Assembly: GCF_027484365.1 (NCBI RefSeq)
Contig: NZ_JAIXTC010000025.1
Span: 54,253 to 118,252 of the forward strand
Direction: 5' to 3'
DNA: 64,000 bases
From: Brevundimonas sp.
Lineage (GTDB): Bacteria > Pseudomonadota > Alphaproteobacteria > Caulobacterales > Caulobacteraceae
Made by a program: the position numbers and the translations under genes
Part shown: piece after piece, positions 37,114 to 44,977 of the stretch
Numbering within the stretch: position 1 is the first letter of the stretch
Layout of the letters: every line of letters starts with the position of its first letter
Notes under the pieces: model-generated
What the model was told of the DNA's origin: nothing
What the model saw: the letters and a program-made list of their open reading frames with translations, nothing else
The model's database searches: none

Positions 37114-38277
37114 TCAGCGGCATGGCAGGGCTCGCAGTTCGGCTGCAAAGGCCTTGTATCGCGCCCCAATGGCCTCATCCCCGAAACGTTCAACCACGAC
37201 CGCACGGCCTCGCCTGGAGAATTCCAGCCTTCGTTCCGGCGCGGCCATAAGGCCTTCTATCGCCGAGGCGATGGTTTCAGGCAGGACGTCCTCCAGGATG
37301 TCCACGGCCCCGTCGGCCCCGTAGTCCCGCACGCCTCCAACAAGGGGGGCCGCCGCGGGTATGCCGGCGGCCATCGCCTCCAGCAGCGCGATGCAGAGAC
37401 CCTCGTGACGGCTGGAGAGCACAAACAGATCGGCACCCTGCGTCCACCAGCCGGTCACATGCCCCATGAAATGAACGCGATCCTGAAGCGCCAGTTTCTG
37501 GACGAGGGCCTCGTACCGTTGGCGTTCCCTGCCCTCACCGTAGAGGCGGAGCGAGACGTCATGGCCTCGATCCCGCAGCAGTCGGACGGCGTGTATCAAG
37601 GCGGTCTGGTTCTTGACGGCCGTGAGCCGTCCGGCATTCACGATCCGGAAGGGCCCAGTCCTTGCCGCTTCCGGTTCAGACGTGGGGGGTTCGATGGAAA
37701 AGCTGGCGAGCGGCAGGATGGTTCTACGCGTCGCCCTCCGGACGTAGAGGCGCCGCGTCGCCTCGTCCGCCGTCGCGTCACAGTCCGCCAGAGTCCAGTC
37801 CACCAGGGGTGACGTCCAACGGTAGGCCAGCTCATAGACCGGCTTGGCCAGATGAGTGTTGTGCTCGAACGAGGCGATCACCGGCACGTCTCTCAGTCGC
37901 CCGACGATCCGACCGATAATGTTGGCCTGCGGCAGGGACAGAATGAGCGCAGACGGTCGCACTGCGCCCAGCAGGCGCCACAGGCGCCATGCTCCGGACA
38001 CCAGATGGATGACCTTCATCCGTTCGGCATCGTCCAGCGCCAGGACCCGGATATCCGGACCTTCGAGGTCCTTGACGAAGGCGCCGGAGCCGCGAACGAC
38101 CGGGACGATCGTCAGAGCCACGCCCGCGAAAGCCCCGTTCCGGGCAAGGGTGACGAGACCCTGCTGCGCACCGCCACGATCGAAATCGTTGATGAGCCAC
38201 ACGACCCTGCGCCGGTCCGTCTTGTCCCCGGGGCAGGTCTCGCGCCCGGTCCAGGTTCCGGAGGGGTCAGGCGACAT
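37114..38277 (-). CDS. GT4-family glycosyltransferase
   Basis: A 387-residue GT-B glycosyltransferase: N-terminal VVWLINDFDRGGAQQGLVTLARN, donor-side segment IVNAGRLTAVKNQTALI, and E-x7-E in SSRHEGLCIALLEAMAAG. The start at 38277 (MSPDPSGT) gives an 11-bp overlap with the upstream ligase/polymerase gene, so the two are coupled. The donor sugar cannot be told. Confidence 0.88.
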   Translation of the reverse strand: MSPDPSGTWTGRETCPGDKTDRRRVVWLINDFDRGGAQQGLVTLARNGAFAGVALTIVPVVRGSGAFVKDLEGPDIRVLALDDAERMKVIHLVSGAWRLWRLLGAVRPSALILSLPQANIIGRIVGRLRDVPVIASFEHNTHLAKPVYELAYRWTSPLVDWTLADCDATADEATRRLYVRRATRRTILPLASFSIEPPTSEPEAARTGPFRIVNAGRLTAVKNQTALIHAVRLLRDRGHDVSLRLYGEGRERQRYEALVQKLALQDRVHFMGHVTGWWTQGADLFVLSSRHEGLCIALLEAMAAGIPAAAPLVGGVRDYGADGAVDILEDVLPETIASAIEGLMAAPERRLEFSRRGRAVVVERFGDEAIGARYKAFAAELRALPCR

Positions 38278-39568
38278 GTCCACGCCCTCGGCGGAAGCCC
38301 GGCGGCTGTTGGCGCGGGAACGAACTCCCCACGGGACGGCTTGCCGAAAAGGCGCGCAACAGGTCGGGCCGGCGCCGGACGGCCATCTCATTGATCAGCG
38401 CCGGATACAGGGTCACCAGCAAGCCGACGATGAACATGTGGGTCCCGCTGCCTTCGAAGAGGGCGTAGAACACCAGGGGAGCCACAAGGATCGCGAGAAG
38501 GATGAATGCCGAGGCTGGCGGAAGCGGCCAGGCATGGATCAGCTGACGGCAGCTCCTCAGAGTCGCGCGAAGACTGACGATCCAGAACGAGAGATACAGC
38601 AGCAGCCCGACAAGACCGTTCTCCACGAGCACACGAAGCGGCTCGCCGTGGATGTTCACCCGCAAGAACGCAGGGACGTAGTAGAATTCCTGTGCGAGGC
38701 GGTCGGTATAGCCGTTGGTGCCTGTGCCGATGATCGGGCTCTCGGCGATCAACTGCCTGCTCAGATTGACGGCGAACAGTCGCTGGGAGTTGCTGAAGGA
38801 CTGCGGCGTCCCTCCCCGGACCACGGACTCAAAGCTGTTTCGGGAGTCCAAGGGATCCATGAACGACTGAAGCTGGGTGGCCATATAGGCGTTGCTGGCG
38901 GCGAGCAGGGAGATCGAGGCCGCAGCGGCCGCACCGACGAGCAGGATCGGCGCCGGCGAGAACCGTCCCCTGGCCAGGAAGGCAGCCGTGATCAGCACGT
39001 AGATTCCCAGCGCCTTTCGCTCACCCGAGAGGAGGATGATCACGCCCAGCAGCCCCCAAAGCCCGATATAGACGCGCTTCCGGTTCCGGGCGGCGAACAG
39101 CAGCGCGCAACCGAGCGCCGTCGGAAGGAAGGTGAAGGTCGTCTTGGGGTCATCGAGGCGCTTCCAGCCGGTCAGGAACCCGTGCTGGAGATGCCAGACG
39201 ATGCTCCACGCGGTCACGGCCGCCATACCGATGAGCAGAAACATGCCGATCCGCTTGAGATTCAGGACCGGAAGCAGGGCGATGACGCATCCGCCGAAGG
39301 CCAGGATGATCGTGACCTGCAGCAACTCCCTGATCCCGTTCCCGGACGAGACCAGAAAGGCGGAGAACGCGTGCCAGGCCGCATAGGCGCAGAACAGGTA
39401 GAAGCCTGCGACAGGTCGGGGACGCGCAGGGAGCCTCGGCGCGATCACGGCCGTCATCGCGCAGAGGACCACGACCATCAGGTCAAACGGCCTCAGTTGA
39501 ACGGGCCCGAGGATCATCTTCAGCGGCAGGAAGAGGCTGAGAAGGGCCAGCGAGACGATGCTGTTCAC
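38267..39568 (-). CDS. O-antigen ligase / polymerase-type membrane protein
   Basis: A 433-residue multi-spanning protein with 10-12 predicted helices and a large periplasmic loop between about residues 230 and 330 (SPIIGTGTNGYTDRLAQEF ... LRVNIHGEPLRVLVENGLVGLLL). The loop sequence, with an NIHGEPLRVLVENGLVG-type segment, is the Wzy_C / WaaL signature. It could be the ligase that joins glycan to lipid A-core or the polymerase; sequence does not separate these. The start is GTG at 39568. Confidence 0.85.
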   Translation of the reverse strand: MNSIVSLALLSLFLPLKMILGPVQLRPFDLMVVVLCAMTAVIAPRLPARPRPVAGFYLFCAYAAWHAFSAFLVSSGNGIRELLQVTIILAFGGCVIALLPVLNLKRIGMFLLIGMAAVTAWSIVWHLQHGFLTGWKRLDDPKTTFTFLPTALGCALLFAARNRKRVYIGLWGLLGVIILLSGERKALGIYVLITAAFLARGRFSPAPILLVGAAAAASISLLAASNAYMATQLQSFMDPLDSRNSFESVVRGGTPQSFSNSQRLFAVNLSRQLIAESPIIGTGTNGYTDRLAQEFYYVPAFLRVNIHGEPLRVLVENGLVGLLLYLSFWIVSLRATLRSCRQLIHAWPLPPASAFILLAILVAPLVFYALFEGSGTHMFIVGLLVTLYPALINEMAVRRRPDLLRAFSASRPVGSSFPRQQPPGFRRGRGHVA

Positions 39569-39750
39569 GGCATTGGTCCCGAGCGGGCCTCACCATCGGC
39601 GGCGCAGCGATCACTCCTCACTTCAACCCCCGCTCGCCGCTGTCCCGATCTAGACCCCGGCTCATATTGCAGCGCAACGAAGATTCCATTCCGGAAGACC
39701 ATTGGTATCAGGAGTTGCCGCACAGCCACAGGAACATGAGAGCCGTCAGC

Positions 39751-40908
39751 TCACGCGGCTCGAACCCGCCGATAGGCCTCGTCCACGGCCGCATCCATGC
39801 GTTCCGGAGACCAGGCGTCGACGTCCACATTCAGGGCTCCCGCCGACAGGCGTTGGCGCAGCACGACGTCTCCGAGTAGCCGGGCAACCGCCCTGGCGGC
39901 TGCGGCTATGTCGTCCGTCGGAGTGATGATCGCATTGACGTCATCCGTCACGACATCCCCGATACCCGGCAGACAGGAGACGACCGCCGGCTTGCCGGCT
40001 GCAGCGTACTGGACAAGCACGCGAGGCAGGCCTTCTCTCAGCGACGTCAGGACTCCGATGTCTGCCATCGCAATTATCGCTTCTGGATCAGGGCGATGGC
40101 CCGCAAACCTGATCCGATGGGTCAGACCCAGTTCCTCGACCAAAGCCTGCGCTTCGTCCAAGGTTTCTCCCCTGCCTGCGAACAGGATGCGCCAGTCCGG
40201 TACTCCGGCGAAGGCGTCCGGCACCGCCTTGATGAACTCAAGCTGCCGTTTGCGCGGCTCAAACGTCGCCAGCATGACGGCCGTGGGAGGCTGATCCTGC
40301 CCGGGCGCCAAGGCGAGAAGCGTTCGCCAGTCGGCAGGCGGCGCGGCAGTCTTGAAGCGCTCGACATCCATCGCGCTCATGGCCACGAAATGCTTTTCGG
40401 GTCGCCCGAGGCCTCGTCTGACACACTCGTCGCGAACCGACGGGCTGACGCTGATAAAGCCGTGCGTGATCGGCGCGCAGATCCATTCGGCCGCGACGTA
40501 GACCGCCTCCTCAACCGGGCCGACGTTGACGAACGGAAGGATGTGGATCCCGTGAATGACCGTTGGCGTCCGGGCCAGCCTGGCCGCAAGCCGCCCGAGG
40601 ACGCCGGCCTTGCTCTGGTGAGTATGGACGACGTCTGCCCCGACTTCCCGATAGAGGTCACGAAGCGCGCGAACGGCAGCGATATCGTCCGCAGGCGAGA
40701 TGCGGTGGAACATGCGTTCGACGGTGCGGACCTCGACCACCCCGGCGGCTTCCTCGCGCGCCGCCGGATCATACTCGGCGCCATGCACAAGGACGACCCG
40801 GTGCCCTGCTGCCATCTGGGCTCGACAGCTTCGGAGCGTGTTCTCTTCCGCGCCGCCGCGCATGAGTCGGGTCATCACATGAACGATCATCATGATGACG
40901 GCCCGCAT
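39751..40908 (-). CDS. GT4-family glycosyltransferase
   Basis: A 385-residue GT-B glycosyltransferase. N-terminal VHVMTRLMRGGAEENTLRSC, acceptor-side HTHQSKAGVLGRLAAR, donor-side MLATFEPRKRQLEF, and a modified E-x7-E in SLREGLPRVLVQYAAAGKP. The start is ambiguous: ATG 40908 (MRAVIMM) or ATGs at 40893/40890; none has a clear ribosome site. It follows the epimerase gene on the same strand after 52 bp. The 180 bp between its stop and the ligase gene show no gene. Confidence 0.85.
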   Translation of the reverse strand: MRAVIMMIVHVMTRLMRGGAEENTLRSCRAQMAAGHRVVLVHGAEYDPAAREEAAGVVEVRTVERMFHRISPADDIAAVRALRDLYREVGADVVHTHQSKAGVLGRLAARLARTPTVIHGIHILPFVNVGPVEEAVYVAAEWICAPITHGFISVSPSVRDECVRRGLGRPEKHFVAMSAMDVERFKTAAPPADWRTLLALAPGQDQPPTAVMLATFEPRKRQLEFIKAVPDAFAGVPDWRILFAGRGETLDEAQALVEELGLTHRIRFAGHRPDPEAIIAMADIGVLTSLREGLPRVLVQYAAAGKPAVVSCLPGIGDVVTDDVNAIITPTDDIAAAARAVARLLGDVVLRQRLSAGALNVDVDAWSPERMDAAVDEAYRRVRAA

Positions 40909-40960
40909 CCGAAACCCGCTCCGCTCTTGTGGCGGCATAGCCGGCCGTCAGGCGGAGGCA

Positions 40961-41920
40961 TCATGCCCATAGTCCCCCGGATTGTTCCGCCCATCTGGAC
41001 AGAGCCGGCGCGAGCTGGCCTTCCCTGGCCCGATCATGCTCCATCAGCCATCCGGGCCGGATGTCGGTCGAGCGTACGAGCTTGGTGACCCGGTCGGGAT
41101 GGATGCCAAGGTTGAGCGCCGAGATCGGCGTCAGGACCGCTGCGGCAGCATTCACGACCGCCCGCGGCAGGGTCATGGTGCGCATCTTCGGGAAATGAGG
41201 GGCAAACGCCTCTACGATCTGCTCGAGCGTATACCGGTCCGGATAGCAGCCGTTGAAAAGGACGTACCTCTCATGCTCGCCATGGGCATAGAGCAGCGCT
41301 TCGACGAGGTCCTCCACGTAGAAGCAGGCCTTCACGGTGTCCTTTCGGCCCGGATAGACGAACAGTCCTGCCCGCATCAGCTTCGCCAGGCGGGTGAAGT
41401 TGCCGCCCTCTCCCGCGCCGAAGATGACGGCGGGACGGCATATCACGAGCCGGCGGTCGTCCTGTTCATCCAGCCAGGCGCGGAAGATCGCCTCTGACAG
41501 CCATTTGGACCAGCCATAGGCGGACTCGGGAGCCGGCGGCGTCCCTTCAAGCTTCGGATCCTCGCCGGGACCGTAGACCGATATGGAACTGGTAAAGACG
41601 ATATCTCGCACGCCGCAACGTCGAGCGAACGCGGTGATCGCTGTCGCGCCCCCGACGTTCGTCTCGTAGTACTCGTGTTCGGGATGGCCCGGCGTCGTGT
41701 GTACCGCAGCCAGATTGTAGATCGTCGAAATCGGGCCTTCGATTGCGAGCCGTGACAAATCTCGAACGTCTGCGACCACGTAGTCAACGCCCGCGACTTC
41801 AGTCCCTGGTCGGCGTCGATCGACGCTGACCAGCCCGCCAGGATGATCGACGGCCAACCTTCGGAGCAAATGGGTCCCGATAAACCCGCTCCCTCCGAAC
41901 ACGACAATCGTCCCGTCCAT
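40961..41920 (-). CDS. NAD-dependent epimerase/dehydratase family protein
   Basis: A 319-residue extended SDR: IVVFGGSGFIGTHLLRRL (GxxGxxG), YNLAAVHTTPGHPEHEY, SSISVYGPG and the catalytic YGWSK. These enzymes make or modify nucleotide sugars (epimerisation, dehydration, 4-keto reduction). The start at 41920 places the cofactor motif right at the N-terminus as usual. It leads the minus-strand block into the glycosyltransferase at 39751. The particular sugar reaction is unknown. Confidence 0.88.
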   Translation of the reverse strand: MDGTIVVFGGSGFIGTHLLRRLAVDHPGGLVSVDRRRPGTEVAGVDYVVADVRDLSRLAIEGPISTIYNLAAVHTTPGHPEHEYYETNVGGATAITAFARRCGVRDIVFTSSISVYGPGEDPKLEGTPPAPESAYGWSKWLSEAIFRAWLDEQDDRRLVICRPAVIFGAGEGGNFTRLAKLMRAGLFVYPGRKDTVKACFYVEDLVEALLYAHGEHERYVLFNGCYPDRYTLEQIVEAFAPHFPKMRTMTLPRAVVNAAAAVLTPISALNLGIHPDRVTKLVRSTDIRPGWLMEHDRAREGQLAPALSRWAEQSGGLWA

Positions 41921-42334
41921 GCTCCCCCCGGCGCTGACGCAGGCGATGCGAAAGGCGGGCGCATCAAAAGCGTTCAGGAAACACATACCGACAATATGTT
42001 GCGTTGCAACAGAATATGGATCACGGGTCGCTAAGAACGGCAGAGCGAGGCGCGCCTTCTTCCGGTCCTGAGATCGGCGCCCCTCTACCAACGACAATGC
42101 GCTGAAATAGTTTACTTATCTCAGACCACGGAACAACGTTCCGCCGCCCTTCCGACCATGAACCAAGCGCCGGACTGCCAAGGCCTTGCCGCCGGGTAGA
42201 TAGGCGACTGCTGAAGCAGTCACACGTCAACCAAGGACGAGCGCAACCCGTGCGAAGCCGGTGGCAGCCTGCTTTCAGACTGCGGGCGAAGAGCAGTGGA
42301 GATCAGGTCAGGTCCTGATCGTGCAGCGCGCCGC
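41921..42334. other. 414-bp intergenic region in polysaccharide locus
   Basis: No reading frame here carries recognisable protein sequence. The part from about 41960 to 42120 is clearly more AT-rich than its surroundings (for example AATATGTTGCGTTGCAAC at 41993-42010) and probably contains the promoter of the epimerase-led minus-strand operon. The right half shows nothing I can name. Confidence 0.5.
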
Positions 42335-43666
42335 CTAGTGAACCGCCAGTTCGTCGCCCGACTGGACGAACTCAGCCCGGCCGCTGACCTCGCCGTAGGT
42401 CATGCACAGGTCCTCGAACACGCGGTTCCAGGAGAACCGTTCGACGGTGTGGACCCGCGCCGCTGCCCCGATGGCCTCGATATCGCGAGCGAAAAGGGCC
42501 TCAATGGCCTGGGCGTAGTCGTCAGGATCGGCGCTACGCGACAGTTGGCCCACGCTGTCGTTGACGGTCTCGGCCACCCCGCCGGCGTTGACGCCGACGA
42601 CCGGGCGGCCACAGGCCATGGCCTCGAGCACGATCAGGCCAAACGGCTCCTTGTCGTTGGCATGCACGAAGGCGTCGCAGCTGGCGATGATCCGGGCGAC
42701 GGCCCTCGGATCACGCTCATAAGGCAGGGCGATGACGCGATCTTCGGCCGGCATTCCCTGCCCCGCCCCGACGAGTACGAGGTGATAGGGCGCGCCCAGC
42801 TTCTGGACGGCCTCGATCAGGACGTCGATGTTTTTCTCGCGCGCCGGTCGACCGGCAAAGCAAAGCAGGCGAGCGCTGGCCGGCAGGCCGAGCTTCTTCA
42901 AAAGCCAGTCACGGTCGCGGCGATCCGGACGGAAGGTGTCGATCTCCACGCCCAGAGGACGGATGACGATGTCCCGGATGCCGGCCTCTTCGAGGCGGCG
43001 CGCGATGAAACGGCTCGGCGAGATGACGCGGTCGAACTGGCCGAACAGACGGGCCCAGCGCTTCTCGACCGGCTTCTTGGCCCATTCGCCGAAATGCAAT
43101 GCAGCAAGGCCTGCAGGATCTGAGTGGCAGAATCCGACGACCGGACACCCCGCCCTCTGGCCCGCCTCGAGAGCGCCCTGCCCCGGCGTATAGGGATCGC
43201 CCGCCTCGATCAGCGAAGGTTTCATTGACGCGACCCAGGCGCCCCAACGCTTGACCGAACTGGGCCAGCGATAGCCGTCGCCGAAAGGCAACTTGGTCGC
43301 GTGCAGCTGGATCACGCCATCGCGCCCTGCCTTGTGCTGGGCGCCCGGCACGACCAAGGAGTGGGCCACCCCCGGACGGTTCGCCTCAAGCCAGGCTTTT
43401 TTGGACAACAGGTAGCGCTTCACGCCGCCGGAGCGCGGCGCATAGAGCATGGTCGTGTCCACCATGCGGGGGCGCGGATCCTGTGTGGAAGCCTTCAGAA
43501 CTCTGAGCGTCTCGGCGACCTCTTCGTCCCACCCAGGAATGAGCCGCAACTCACCTTCGTGAACGTCGAGGTCCGTCATGCTCATGGCGTCGTGCTCCGG
43601 GGACTGCTGCGGCTGAACGCGCGTCCGGGACTTAGGGATGCGTGCGGACGGTTTGGGCCGGGCCAT
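42335..43666 (-). CDS. GT4-family glycosyltransferase
   Basis: A 443-residue GT-B glycosyltransferase with an unusual N-terminal extension (first about 60 residues, basic then acidic). The core starts VDTTMLYAPRSGGVKRYLLSKK. The donor domain has LLCFAGRPAREKNIDVLIEA and E-x7-E in DKEPFGLIVLEAMACG. It is separated from the main locus by the AT-rich gap and may be an independent unit, for example in glycolipid synthesis. ATG 43666 is used; an internal ATG (MSMTDLDV) would remove the basic extension. Confidence 0.86.
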   Translation of the reverse strand: MARPKPSARIPKSRTRVQPQQSPEHDAMSMTDLDVHEGELRLIPGWDEEVAETLRVLKASTQDPRPRMVDTTMLYAPRSGGVKRYLLSKKAWLEANRPGVAHSLVVPGAQHKAGRDGVIQLHATKLPFGDGYRWPSSVKRWGAWVASMKPSLIEAGDPYTPGQGALEAGQRAGCPVVGFCHSDPAGLAALHFGEWAKKPVEKRWARLFGQFDRVISPSRFIARRLEEAGIRDIVIRPLGVEIDTFRPDRRDRDWLLKKLGLPASARLLCFAGRPAREKNIDVLIEAVQKLGAPYHLVLVGAGQGMPAEDRVIALPYERDPRAVARIIASCDAFVHANDKEPFGLIVLEAMACGRPVVGVNAGGVAETVNDSVGQLSRSADPDDYAQAIEALFARDIEAIGAAARVHTVERFSWNRVFEDLCMTYGEVSGRAEFVQSGDELAVH

Positions 43667-43697
43667 GAAGCGCCCCTACGCCCGCCGACAATGAAGC

Positions 43698-43880
43698 TCA
43701 AGCCTCATCATCGGTATCGCCGGGCGGCGGGATGCGGATACCCCGGCGCTCCAGCGATTCCCTCAGCAGAATCTCCAGCTGGGCGTTGACGGAACGAAGC
43801 TCCGCCGACGCCAGCCGCTCGACCGCCGTCATCACGCCCGCAGACGCGCGCATCAGAAAGGGTTTGCGAACCCTCGCCAC
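43698..43880 (-). CDS. Arc-type ribbon-helix-helix DNA-binding protein
   Basis: A 60-residue protein starting at GTG 43880: KPFLMRASAGVMTAVERLA, then SAELRSVNAQLEILLRESL. This is the Arc-like ribbon-helix-helix pattern (a beta strand, then two helices; ELRSVNAQLEILL is the conserved second part). It begins 3 bp after the SPFH stop on the same strand. It might repress the SPFH operon through the 16-bp palindrome at 44802; that link is a guess. Confidence 0.75.
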   Translation of the reverse strand: MARVRKPFLMRASAGVMTAVERLASAELRSVNAQLEILLRESLERRGIRIPPPGDTDDEA

Positions 43881-43883
43881 GCC

Positions 43884-44780
43884 CTAACCGTAGAGGGTGC
43901 CGGTGTTGACGACAGGCTGGGCCTCGCGGTCGGCGCACAGCACGACCAGCAGATTGGACACCATGGCGGCCTTCCGGTCCTCGTCCAGATGAACAACCTC
44001 CCGCTCGCCCAGATCCTTGAGCGCGCTCTCGACCATGCCGACCGCGCCGCGCACGATCAGGCGGCGCGCCGACAGGATGGCTTCGGCCTGCTGGCGTCGC
44101 AGCATGGCTCCGGCGATCTCAGGGGCATAGGCCAGATGAGCCAGCCGCGCCTCATCGATGGCGACGCCCGCCACCCGGACCCGGTTGGCCAGCTCATCGC
44201 GCAGACGTCCGGCGACGTCCTCTGCGTCGGCGCGCAGGGTCAGCTCCTGCTCTACGCCGTCCTGCTCCTCGCCGTGGTCGTAGGCGTAGTGAGACGCGAT
44301 ATCGCGCAGGCCGGTGTCGATCTGGATGTTCACGAAGGCCTGGTAGTCGTCGACGTCGAACAACGCCTGGGCCGAATCCTCGACCCGCCAGACGACATTG
44401 GCGGCGATTTCGACGGGGCTGCCCCGCTTGTCATTCACCTTCAGCTTGTCACTGGTGACATTCCGCGCGCGGAGCGAAATCTTCTTCCGTGTGTACCAGG
44501 GCAAGACCCACCGCAGGCCCGTGGTCCGGTCTGTACCGCGGTAGGCGCCGAACAGCATGATGGCCGCGCCCTCGTTCGGCTGCAGCGCATAGAGTCCGCA
44601 CAGCAGGAACAGGCCGACCATGGCGAGGAAGATGCCTCCCACGACATACAGCGCCGTATCGGGGCTTTGCGCGACTCCTACAGGACCCAGGATGATCAGC
44701 CCAAGACCGACCAGCAACATCAGTATGCCGTTGGTCGTCGTTGCAGGCCGTTCCTGTGAGATTGTGCGTTGGTCGGTCAT
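43884..44780 (-). CDS. SPFH/band-7 domain membrane protein
   Basis: A 298-residue protein with two N-terminal membrane helices ([18 protein letters not shown] and [20 protein letters not shown]), then an SPFH domain beginning [17 protein letters not shown] and continuing through [28 protein letters not shown] to a helical [30 protein letters not shown] proteins form membrane-bound oligomeric scaffolds. The ATG 44780 (MTDQRTIS) has GGAGGG upstream. A perfect palindrome lies 22 bp upstream. Coupled with the RHH gene downstream. Confidence 0.88.
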   Translation of the reverse strand: MTDQRTISQERPATTTNGILMLLVGLGLIILGPVGVAQSPDTALYVVGGIFLAMVGLFLLCGLYALQPNEGAAIMLFGAYRGTDRTTGLRWVLPWYTRKKISLRARNVTSDKLKVNDKRGSPVEIAANVVWRVEDSAQALFDVDDYQAFVNIQIDTGLRDIASHYAYDHGEEQDGVEQELTLRADAEDVAGRLRDELANRVRVAGVAIDEARLAHLAYAPEIAGAMLRRQQAEAILSARRLIVRGAVGMVESALKDLGEREVVHLDEDRKAAMVSNLLVVLCADREAQPVVNTGTLYG

Positions 44781-44801
44781 CGCGCCCTCCATTTCGATAT
44801 G

Positions 44802-44817
44802 AAAGTGATATCACTTT
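44802..44817. promoter_or_regulatory. perfect 16-bp palindromic operator candidate
   Basis: AAAGTGATATCACTTT is its own reverse complement. It lies 22 bp upstream of the SPFH ATG, inside the likely promoter, and about 160 bp upstream of the divergent autotransporter start. The arm and position fit an operator for a dimeric repressor. The binding protein is unknown; the RHH protein of the same operon is one candidate. Confidence 0.65.
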
Positions 44818-44977
44818 TGAGAGCGCCCTGCAACGCTTTCGGCGACCTCCGGTCATCCGACACATCGCTTTCGGCCTTGCATTCGCCTCAAATTCGCGAA
44901 ACTTGAGACAGGTCGCGACGCCCCTGTTAGAAGGCGCCCGGCGCCCGTGCGCGTGTCCACTTGGGGTGAATTTCCGA

